From Prevotella sp. oral taxon 376 (GTDB taxonomy: Bacteria; Bacteroidota; Bacteroidia; Bacteroidales; Bacteroidaceae), in assembly GCF_003043945.1 (NCBI RefSeq), contig NZ_PYXG01000001.1:744001-808000 (forward strand): a stretch of 64,000 bases of DNA. Reading direction: 5' to 3'. Every line of letters begins with the position of its first letter. Position 1 is the stretch's first letter. A program made the position numbers and the translations under genes. The notes beneath the pieces are model-generated. The model was not told where the DNA came from. It made no database searches and was given only the letters and a program-made list of their open reading frames with translations. Positions 37,011 to 44,635 of the stretch are shown here, piece by piece.

Positions 37011-38774
37011 TTAAAAATCGCCATACCCAGGATTCTGGGTATAAGATCCGTTTGAAAGATTATACTGCGTGGCCGAAATCGGGAAGTATTCGTCGCGCCC
37101 CGCGGTAAAGCTGGCATTGGAATAATATACCCTCGTACCTTTCTCGCGGGAGAAATAAGCATTCATGGTCTCGGCTGCGACACCCCAGCGAACAAGGTCA
37201 AAGAAGCGCTCACCCTCCATGGCCGTCTCCAGCCGGGTCTCATAGCGGAGTGCCTTTCGGGCATAATCCTGTGTCCAACCAGCCGCAGGATACTCGGCAA
37301 TCTTATAGTTGGCGGCATACTTATTGTTGTCGTTAAAGTCCTTTACCCAATAGTCGGCATTGGCTGCCCGCCGACGAATCTGGTTGATGAGCTGACGAGC
37401 CATGTCAAGATTCTGGTTCATCTCTATGAGAGCTTCTGCTTTCCACAGCAACACATCGCTGTAGCGGATGATGTTCCAGTTTAGCGCGCTCGCGCCCCAA
37501 GGCCAACCTTGAAACATCTCGGAGCTTTCAGGACTCACGAAAAAGCGCTTGCAGCAATGCTGTCCATAGGTGCCCTGGTCGCGCACCCAGGTGTTCCGGC
37601 AGGGTGAGATGGTATAAGTCTTCCATGTTACTCCCGGCCGACCTACAATGAAGTCGAGGCGAGGGTCTACATTGGCAGTTGTATGGATGCTCTTGGTTCC
37701 ATCCCACACATCGAAGTGGTGCTGGTAATAGGAGTCGAAGAGAGGGAGCCCTTCGTCGTCTGTCTGATAGGCATCGATGAGATCCTGACTGGGAAGGAAG
37801 AAACCATCACCCGAATAAGGTCCTTGCGGAGAGTTCAGCAGATTGCTCCAATTGATGCGCCCCGCACTGTTACTGCCATCATTCATAGAATATTGCACTT
37901 GGAATACACCCTCCCTGCAGTTGTCGCCGGTAGAGACTTTATCCAAATCCTGGAAATTATCGAGCAAGGCATACTTGCCGCTGTTAATCACTTGGTCGCA
38001 ATCAGAAACCACCCTTTGCAAGAGCGCATTATCGATGGTTGTAACCTTATGGGTTGTCTCGTCCTGCTTATAGGCACGATAGAGATTTACCTTAGCGGCA
38101 TAGGCATAAGCCTCATACTTGTTGATACGACCTATCTCCTGTTGCTCTGCCGGCAGTACCTGAGCCGCGTTTTCCAAATCGGCGACAATCTTCTCCAAAA
38201 TCCCATCTCGTGAATACTCTGTATTGGAGAGAGCAGAAATATTCCCCTCGTAGTCTTCCTCAAAATAAGGAATACGATTGAAGAAACGCGAGAGTTCAAA
38301 ATAGAAGTGAGCGCGAAGAACCTTCATCTCGGCAATCCGTGTCGAATAATCAGTTCCTCCCTTTGCACTTAGTGAGTTAAGCATGCGAAGGGCGGCGTTG
38401 CAACGCTGCACACTCGTATAAAGATGATACCATTTGGTGTCTATATTGCCGTTACTGGCATCTACATCCATGATCTCCATGCGATGAATATCACTAATGT
38501 CGCCCGTTCCGCCGCCACCTTTATAGGCGTCGTCGGCACGCACGCTGCCATAACTCCAATTGGTAACGGGGGTCGTCCAAACACTCCAGTCCTGCGGGTT
38601 CGGCCCCATCAAGGCCGCATATGCCGAATTCACCAGCAAGTCCACTTGACCTCCGCTCTGAATAGACTCATCGCTCAACACACCCTGCGGCTTGTTGTCG
38701 AGGAAACTGTCTTCGTTGCAACTTGCCGTCAGCAGGGTTGCAGCTGCAATCAATGCTATATTCTTGAGTTTCAT
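37011..38774 (-). CDS. SusD-like outer-membrane fructan-binding lipoprotein
   Basis: Surface lipoprotein that caps the SusC channel and binds polysaccharide. The start is the ATG at 38774 (MKLKNIALIAAATLLTASC); the longer frame adds a non-signal extension. The lipobox TASC gives cysteine 19. The 587-residue protein shows the SusD pattern of helical TPR-like segments and a C-terminal RagB/SusD region (YSDVLLWKAEALIEMNQ, ALRYETRLETAMEGERFFDL). It follows susC by 38 bases. In a GH32-rich locus the ligand is probably inulin or levan. Confidence 0.93.
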   Translation of the reverse strand: MKLKNIALIAAATLLTASCNEDSFLDNKPQGVLSDESIQSGGQVDLLVNSAYAALMGPNPQDWSVWTTPVTNWSYGSVRADDAYKGGGGTGDISDIHRMEIMDVDASNGNIDTKWYHLYTSVQRCNAALRMLNSLSAKGGTDYSTRIAEMKVLRAHFYFELSRFFNRIPYFEEDYEGNISALSNTEYSRDGILEKIVADLENAAQVLPAEQQEIGRINKYEAYAYAAKVNLYRAYKQDETTHKVTTIDNALLQRVVSDCDQVINSGKYALLDNFQDLDKVSTGDNCREGVFQVQYSMNDGSNSAGRINWSNLLNSPQGPYSGDGFFLPSQDLIDAYQTDDEGLPLFDSYYQHHFDVWDGTKSIHTTANVDPRLDFIVGRPGVTWKTYTISPCRNTWVRDQGTYGQHCCKRFFVSPESSEMFQGWPWGASALNWNIIRYSDVLLWKAEALIEMNQNLDMARQLINQIRRRAANADYWVKDFNDNNKYAANYKIAEYPAAGWTQDYARKALRYETRLETAMEGERFFDLVRWGVAAETMNAYFSREKGTRVYYSNASFTAGRDEYFPISATQYNLSNGSYTQNPGYGDF

Positions 38775-38812
38775 ATTGATTTCGTTTTTAGTTGTTTCGT
38801 TAATGTAAATTC

Positions 38813-41800
38813 TCAAAAGCCAACTGACAAACCAAAGGTGAAAGTGCGTGGCAATGGGTAGGTATATCCCAAACCCTCAGGGTCTGCACCGTTATAGCCA
38901 GTAATGGTAAAGATGTTCTGTGCCTGCACATAAAGCCTTGCCTTGCGGAGATGCAGCTTGTCAAGCAGACTTTGGGGCAGGGAATAGCCCAGTGTGGCGG
39001 TCTTCAGTTTGATGAAGGAGCCGCTCTCGATGTAGAAATCCGAGGCCTGACCCTCGTTGTTGCTATCCACCGAGACGAGTGCAGGAACGCTACTTCCGTA
39101 AACGCCAGTCTGCTCATATACAGTCCAAGCATTGAGCGCGTCGAGCAATCGGGTAGAGTGGTTGCCGGTCCAGCACTGGAAAAGGTCGGTATAATACTTG
39201 GAATTGTTCCATGCGTCGCGAATCATCCCGTTAAAGAAAAGGCTTAGGTCAAAGCCTTTATATGATGCCGAGAGGTTTAGACCCGTTACAAACTTGGGCT
39301 GATCAGAGCCCAGCCATGTGCGGTCAGCCGTATTGATGATGTTGTCGCCGTTGGTGTCTACATAGCGCAGACGGCCTATTCCGGGAGCTCCATACTGCAC
39401 ATCATACTGGTTTTTGTAGGCATCCACTTCCTCTTGTGTACGGAAGAGGCCTTCGGTCTTGAATCCCATCCATGACCCGAAAGGCTGACCTACAATGGAT
39501 TTCCCCACAATTCCACCGCCAAAAGTATAATAGATAGACTCTGGAAGACTAACAATCTCATTCTTGTAAATTGAGCCATTGAAAGAGATGTCATAATTAA
39601 AACCACTCTTAAAATGATCGCGCCAACCGGCAACGAATTCAAATCCCTTGTTGTTCATCGAGATACAGTTCTGCCAAGAATAGCCGCCTTCGCCAATCAC
39701 ACCTGCAAACGGAGGCTCGTAGAGCATATCCGTGGTGCGCTTGTCGAAGTAATCCACCGTCAGGGTGAGGCGTTGGTTCAGGAGTGTAGCGTCAAATCCC
39801 ACATTAAATTGCTTGGTCTGCTCCCATTTCAGGTTAGCGTTACCCGTATGGATCTTTGCCGCCCCTGAGACCATAGTCTGGTTGTCGCCCGCAAGATTGT
39901 AGCCACTATTAGAGAGCGAAACCAGATACTTGGTGTAAGTAGCCTCGTTATCAATCTCGTCATTACCGTTGATACCCCAGCTCATGCGGAATTTCAGGTC
40001 GTCGAGCCATGATTTCGCATGCTCCATGAACTTCTCGGAAGAGATGCGCCAGCCGGCACTCACCGACGGGAAAACACCCGCATTGTGATTGCTACCGAAG
40101 CGGGAGGAAGCGTCTCGGCGCACCGTTGCGGCCAACAAATACTTACCCTGATAGGAATAATTCGCCTTCGCAAAATAGGATACCATCGAATAATTGCTGC
40201 CGATTCCGCGTACAGCCGCCAAACTCGTAACAGTATTCAGATAACGATAATCCAGCGACTCGGAAGTAAGTCCCTGGCCATAGCCGCCCAAATCTTCCAC
40301 TTTGTTCTTCTTCGCCTCCATACCCAAAAGAAAAGAGGCGTGGTGGTCGCCAAGATCAAGACTATAGTTCGCCGTATTGGTCCACACCCAGCTGAATGCC
40401 TCGTAATGATAGGTGTCGAGCTCGTTCACATTCACCGTGCGGGCCCCCTCCTGCCACTTGGGCACAAAGGTCTTGCTGAACTCATTGTAATAGTTCACGC
40501 CAAAGTTGGTCTTCAGCGTAAGGTTTTTCACGGGCTCCATCTCTATATACATATTACCAAACACGCGCCAGTAGCGATGCTTGTTGTCTTTCTGATTGTT
40601 CTGGAGGCGCACAGGGTTCGGCTTATCTCCCAGAATGTCCACATAGCCGCCACCGTAACTACCCAGACTGCCATATACCGGCTCGGCGGGATGCTGCGCC
40701 ACGAGTTGCTCCTCGATGCCGCTTTGGGCCACACGCTGCGTCCAGCGGTTCACGGAGATACTTTCTCCGATACGCAACCGATTTTTGAAGAATCCATAAT
40801 CTGAGGTCAGACGGGTATTGAAACGCTGATAATCGGTATTCTTCAACATACCGTCTTGATCTATCCAGTTTATTGAGAGTGAGCTTGACCCATTCTCAGA
40901 TCCTTTGCTCAGGGTGAGCGAATAGTTTTGCATGAGAGCTGTCTTATACATCAAATCGAGCCAATCGGTGTTCGTTGCTGTATAAGTCTCGCCCGTAATT
41001 GGATTTGTATAATAAGGGACAGAGGTCTGGAGTACTGCGTTATCGCCGTTTCCGTAGACCAGAGAATTAGGATGGTTGCCACCGTTGGAGTTCTTGTAGG
41101 CCTGCCAGTAAACATCGCCCCACTGCTGGGCATCCAGCAAATCGTAGTTCGTCGTGAAAGTTTGAGCGGTGAGGGAAACATCGAAATCCACTCTCGCCTC
41201 GCCCTTCTTGGCTCGCTTGGTGGTGATGATGATTACACCATTGGCCGCCTGTGCACCGTAAATGGCCGCCGAGGAAGCGTCCTTCAGTACCTGAATGCTC
41301 TCCACATCGTTGGCTGATATGATGCTTCCCACATTATCACGGGTCATGATTCCATCAATGACATAGAGCGGAGAAGAGTTGTTGATGGTTGTAGTACCAC
41401 GCACGAGCGTCGAGGTATTAGCACCTCCTGGAGTACCGTCGGTAGTGATATTCACGCCGGCCACCCTGCCATTGAGGCTGGAGAGCACATTGCCCGTTGG
41501 CACATCGGCTATATCTTTCATCTTGATCACCGATACGGAGCCCGTGAGATCGGCCTTTTTCTCCGAGGTATAACCCGTTACCACCACCTCGTCTATCATC
41601 TTCGTGTCGCTCGATAAGGTGATTTTCATATCTTTGGCGGCTACTTGCTCTTGATCCTGCATGCCAATATAGGAGAACACGAGCACCGCACCTTGCTTCA
41701 CCTGAATGGTGAAATTTCCGTTCAAATCGGTTGCCACAGCGTTCTGCGTGCCCTTCTCGGTTACCGTAGCACCAATAATTCCCAGGTTGTCATCAGCAGA

Positions 41801-41896
41801 GACGACCGTACCCGTTGCCTTGAAGCCCTGCGCATAAATCCATGTGCAAGAGAAGATGAGCACCATGCTCATCAGGAGTCGTTTCGGTTTTTTCAT
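38813..41896 (-). CDS. SusC-like TonB-dependent fructan transporter
   Basis: Outer-membrane TonB-dependent importer of oligosaccharides, 1027 residues. The ATG at 41896 starts a signal peptide (MKKPKRLLMSMVLIFSC). Next come a carboxypeptidase-regulatory-like domain (about 25-100), the TonB-box region (MIDEVVVTGY), the plug (ending NGVIIITTKRAKKG) and a 22-stranded barrel to the C-terminal aromatic GLSVGF. It is paired with SusD and preceded by a promoter with a two-box element that may bind the locus regulator. Confidence 0.95.
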   Translation of the reverse strand: MKKPKRLLMSMVLIFSCTWIYAQGFKATGTVVSADDNLGIIGATVTEKGTQNAVATDLNGNFTIQVKQGAVLVFSYIGMQDQEQVAAKDMKITLSSDTKMIDEVVVTGYTSEKKADLTGSVSVIKMKDIADVPTGNVLSSLNGRVAGVNITTDGTPGGANTSTLVRGTTTINNSSPLYVIDGIMTRDNVGSIISANDVESIQVLKDASSAAIYGAQAANGVIIITTKRAKKGEARVDFDVSLTAQTFTTNYDLLDAQQWGDVYWQAYKNSNGGNHPNSLVYGNGDNAVLQTSVPYYTNPITGETYTATNTDWLDLMYKTALMQNYSLTLSKGSENGSSSLSINWIDQDGMLKNTDYQRFNTRLTSDYGFFKNRLRIGESISVNRWTQRVAQSGIEEQLVAQHPAEPVYGSLGSYGGGYVDILGDKPNPVRLQNNQKDNKHRYWRVFGNMYIEMEPVKNLTLKTNFGVNYYNEFSKTFVPKWQEGARTVNVNELDTYHYEAFSWVWTNTANYSLDLGDHHASFLLGMEAKKNKVEDLGGYGQGLTSESLDYRYLNTVTSLAAVRGIGSNYSMVSYFAKANYSYQGKYLLAATVRRDASSRFGSNHNAGVFPSVSAGWRISSEKFMEHAKSWLDDLKFRMSWGINGNDEIDNEATYTKYLVSLSNSGYNLAGDNQTMVSGAAKIHTGNANLKWEQTKQFNVGFDATLLNQRLTLTVDYFDKRTTDMLYEPPFAGVIGEGGYSWQNCISMNNKGFEFVAGWRDHFKSGFNYDISFNGSIYKNEIVSLPESIYYTFGGGIVGKSIVGQPFGSWMGFKTEGLFRTQEEVDAYKNQYDVQYGAPGIGRLRYVDTNGDNIINTADRTWLGSDQPKFVTGLNLSASYKGFDLSLFFNGMIRDAWNNSKYYTDLFQCWTGNHSTRLLDALNAWTVYEQTGVYGSSVPALVSVDSNNEGQASDFYIESGSFIKLKTATLGYSLPQSLLDKLHLRKARLYVQAQNIFTITGYNGADPEGLGYTYPLPRTFTFGLSVGF

Positions 41897-41935
41897 CTGT
41901 CTTTCCTTTTTGGTTAGTAATTTTGATTGCTGGGA

Positions 41936-41943
41936 CAAAGATA
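41936..41943 (-). promoter_or_regulatory. -7 promoter box of susC
   Basis: TATCTTTG on the minus strand, 39 bases before the susC ATG. There is no TTTG at -33, as expected if an activator is needed. Confidence 0.65.
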
Positions 41944-41971
41944 CGCAAGGATTTAGAATCACCGCTTAATA

Positions 41972-42001
41972 AATGTTTCAAGTGTTAACAAGAATGTTTC
42001 A
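41972..42001 (-). promoter_or_regulatory. Two-box candidate activator site upstream of susC
   Basis: Read in the direction of susC, TGAAACATT occurs at 42001-41993 and again at 41980-41972, exactly 21 bp apart. The second ends 28 bases before the -7 box. A similar TGTTTCAA-type copy in the opposite orientation lies at 42023-42032. Perfect direct repeats two helical turns apart are typical for AraC-type activators such as the regulator encoded next door. Confidence 0.6.
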
Positions 42002-42135
42002 TGCAACAAATTTGGCATTATTTGAAACAATTCCACAAGTTTCCGCTACCCGAAATGACCGTTTTTAACATTTATACTATCCGCCTTCACTGCTCGCACA
42101 CACCATCGCAACATCTGTACACACATCATCCGGAC

Positions 42136-42182
42136 AATCCATTAGACCGTCTCCCTGAACCCAGGAGACGGTCTAATGGATT
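42136..42182 (-). terminator. Perfect 19-bp stem-loop downstream of the PUL regulator
   Basis: AATCCATTAGACCGTCTCC (42136-42154) and its exact complement (42164-42182) flank a 9-base loop. It lies 70 bases past the regulator stop codon. No U-tract follows on either strand. It most likely ends or protects the regulator mRNA before the susC promoter region. Confidence 0.6.
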
Positions 42183-42252
42183 ACGAAAGATGCCTGAATG
42201 TCTTGCGGAAGAAAATTCCCCCGCAGGCCGAAAGCTGTATGCAACTGACTTC

Positions 42253-44490
42253 CTAACGGACTTTCAACTCTCCCGGTGGCATGCCATACTCATCGTGGAA
42301 GCACTTTGTAAAGTAACCGGGAGAAGAAAAACCTACCTCGTAGGCTATCTCCGAAACATTCTTATCGGTTGACTCCAGAAGTTGCCTACCCTTGGCAAGA
42401 CGCATCTTACGAATCAATTCCACCGGTGTCAATCCCGTCAGTGATTTTACCTTGCGGTAGAGTTGTACCCTGCCAAGTCCTATTTCTGCCCCGATACCTT
42501 CCACACTAAGGCCACTATCACTCATCTGCGCACTAATGATATTGTGTAACCGCCCGATAAAAGCCTCGTCGCGCGTAATCACTTTCTCTACTTGAGCCGC
42601 ATTCACGACCATTCCCCCGTTTCCCCTTACCGACTGCTCGGCGTAGAAAGCTTGCAGTCGGCGCTTGGTAAGCATGATATTCTCGATGCGAGCCAACAAC
42701 ACCTTCGAACTGAAAGGCTTGGTGAGGTAGGAGTCTGCACCAGCCCTGAATCCCTCGGCCACCTGCTCTTCTTGACTCTTTGCGGTAAGCATGACTACGG
42801 GAATGTGGCTTGTGGCCATGTCCGCCTTGATGCTCCGGCACATCTCAAGACCGTCCATCACAGGCATCATGATGTCTGACACAATCAGGTCGGGCATCTC
42901 CTCTCGTGCCATCTGAAGGCCTTGGCTACCGTCTGGCGCATCGATCACCCTATAGTCATCCTGCAAGATGGAGCGCACATAGTTGCGGATATCGGCATTG
43001 TCGTCTACAACGAGGATCGTATCAAGATCGCTATCCCCATCGCCCCTGCAGTCTGTGGAGACAACCGCCGTCCCCGGCGAAGAATCGGCCGACGCCACCT
43101 TAGGCACATTGTCGTCGGAAATCCTGTCGGTGTTATTGATTCGACGCCCAGACACATCAAACTTCGCATCCCTGAAATCGAGGATATTATTGACTAACAA
43201 CATAAGTTGCCGGGCATTACGGTCCGTAGATTCCAGCACCCCGAAATCGCTCTCTTTCAGATGACCACGCTCTACGATGTGGTGGATAGGGTCTGAAATC
43301 AGCGTCAGGGGAGTGCGAATCTGATGGCTCACATTCGTGAAGAAATTAATCTGGGCATCCTTCATCCTCGCCCGCTCACGGTTCATCCTCGCATGGCTTA
43401 CAGTTATCCGGTAGCCCAATATCAATACTGTGATGAGCAAGACGATGACAAGCAAAGTGAGAGCAAGCCCTATGCTCTGGTTGTTCAGCTGTCTCAAATA
43501 GCTGTCAGCCTTGCTGTGGAGGGCATCCAAATAGTCCGCTTGGCGAGCCATATCATTTGCTTGCATATCCAGTATTTCGGCATTCTCTTTGGTAACAATG
43601 CTCGAAATAAGATGGTTATCCCGCTGATAAGGCCGTTTCTGAAGAATATCGAGTGCCAGGTTCACTACTTGATCACCCTCAGTAGGATAGATATAGGTAG
43701 CCGTTAGACGGCCCTGTCTCACCATGTCAATACCGTTTCCCTTGCCAGAGAGCCCGTCGACACCGGTTATTCGTACATCTTTATAACGACTCCCTGCCGC
43801 AGATTCCCTGGCATCGCACGCCCCCTTGGCCATGCGGTCGTTCTGGACAAAGATAAAGTCTATCTTTCCTTCCGGATGTTCCCGCATCAGTTCGAACATC
43901 ACTCGCCGACCTCCCGCCTCGTTCCAGTCAGCCCATTTCACGGCCACTATCTCTATTTCTGGATACTTCCTCAACTCATCAGAGAAACCGTCATGGCGAT
44001 CCTGGGCCGGCGATGACCCTTTTAGGCCACAGATTTCCATAACCCGCCCTCGCCCATTAAGCTTCGAAGAGATAAAAGCACCCATATTCTTACCGATGAG
44101 ATAGTTGTCGCCGCCGATAAAGGCCGTGTACTTTTGAGAGTTAATCTTTCGGTCGAATAGAATCACGGGGATGCCCCGGTCGTAGGCTTTCTCTATGACT
44201 GGGGTAATTGTGCCCAACTGATTGGGCGACACAATGAGCAAGTCTACACCTTTATTAATATAACTGTCTATCTGCTCTATCTGCTCCTTGTCGTTATCGT
44301 GGGTATAGGCGAACTCCAAGTGCACATTCTCATGGAAGTATTCCGATGTCTTAAGCTCTTTGATAAGCTTGTTGCGCCAGATATCCATACTGCACTGAGA
44401 AACGCCTATCGTATACTGTCTCTCCTTTTTCCCGCACGATACAAGGGTCAGTATCAGCAGTAAAGACAGAATTCTAAAACCGTACTTCAT
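42253..44490 (-). CDS. Fructan-locus hybrid regulator lacking the kinase ATPase domain
   Basis: A 745-residue inner-membrane regulator. N-terminal signal/anchor (1-19), a periplasmic ribose/LacI-type sugar-binding domain (about 25-310), one membrane helix (338-361), a HisKA dimerization helix pair (about 381-445, phospho-acceptor His389 in NVSHQIRTPL), a complete receiver (DD at 496-497, Asp539, Thr569, Lys591) and an AraC-type DNA-binding domain (about 645-745). The HATPase_c domain expected between HisKA and the receiver is absent: only about 45 polar residues lie between them. The acidic residue normally after the histidine is Gln. The sensor type resembles the fructose-binding BT1754 regulator of B. 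thetaiotaomicron. Confidence 0.9.
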   Translation of the reverse strand: MKYGFRILSLLLILTLVSCGKKERQYTIGVSQCSMDIWRNKLIKELKTSEYFHENVHLEFAYTHDNDKEQIEQIDSYINKGVDLLIVSPNQLGTITPVIEKAYDRGIPVILFDRKINSQKYTAFIGGDNYLIGKNMGAFISSKLNGRGRVMEICGLKGSSPAQDRHDGFSDELRKYPEIEIVAVKWADWNEAGGRRVMFELMREHPEGKIDFIFVQNDRMAKGACDARESAAGSRYKDVRITGVDGLSGKGNGIDMVRQGRLTATYIYPTEGDQVVNLALDILQKRPYQRDNHLISSIVTKENAEILDMQANDMARQADYLDALHSKADSYLRQLNNQSIGLALTLLVIVLLITVLILGYRITVSHARMNRERARMKDAQINFFTNVSHQIRTPLTLISDPIHHIVERGHLKESDFGVLESTDRNARQLMLLVNNILDFRDAKFDVSGRRINNTDRISDDNVPKVASADSSPGTAVVSTDCRGDGDSDLDTILVVDDNADIRNYVRSILQDDYRVIDAPDGSQGLQMAREEMPDLIVSDIMMPVMDGLEMCRSIKADMATSHIPVVMLTAKSQEEQVAEGFRAGADSYLTKPFSSKVLLARIENIMLTKRRLQAFYAEQSVRGNGGMVVNAAQVEKVITRDEAFIGRLHNIISAQMSDSGLSVEGIGAEIGLGRVQLYRKVKSLTGLTPVELIRKMRLAKGRQLLESTDKNVSEIAYEVGFSSPGYFTKCFHDEYGMPPGELKVR

Positions 44491-44516
44491 GCGACTAAGG
44501 TAAATGTTCTATGCTG

Positions 44517-44524
44517 CAAATATA
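44517..44524 (-). promoter_or_regulatory. -7 promoter box of the PUL regulator
   Basis: TATATTTG on the minus strand, 26 bases before the regulator ATG. It shares the 145-bp divergent gap with the GH32 promoter. Confidence 0.5.
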
Positions 44525-44550
44525 GTGTTTTTTCCATAAAACCTCGTACA

Positions 44551-44580
44551 GGAAACAAAATTATTATCATCCGCAACATG
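44551..44580 (+). promoter_or_regulatory. Two-box candidate activator site upstream of GH32
   Basis: GGAAACAAA (44551-44559) and CGCAACATG (44572-44580) each match the susC box TGAAACATT at 6 of 9 positions. They are 21 bp apart, and the second ends 28 bases before the -7 box. The geometry is identical to the susC promoter, and this is the main support, since the boxes themselves are degenerate. Confidence 0.45.
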
Positions 44581-44608
44581 ATTTACAGCGCATAGCGACT
44601 TTCCTTGC

Positions 44609-44616
44609 TATCTTTG
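44609..44616 (+). promoter_or_regulatory. -7 promoter box of the GH32 pair
   Basis: TATCTTTG, 19 bases before the ATG at 44636; no TTTG at -33. CCTTGC directly precedes it, as it nearly does at susC. Confidence 0.65.
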
Positions 44617-44635
44617 TACGCATTAAGACAAATAT

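Noticed and set aside
40019-40804. Plus-strand frame of 261 codons opposite susC
   Set aside because: Antisense shadow of a complete SusC barrel; no start signal or recognisable domain.
44517-44561. Regulator binding box at its own promoter with the same 28-base spacing
   Set aside because: The sequence at that distance from TATATTTG (ATTTTGTTT on the minus strand) does not match TGAAACATT; autoregulation is possible only through the shared gap.
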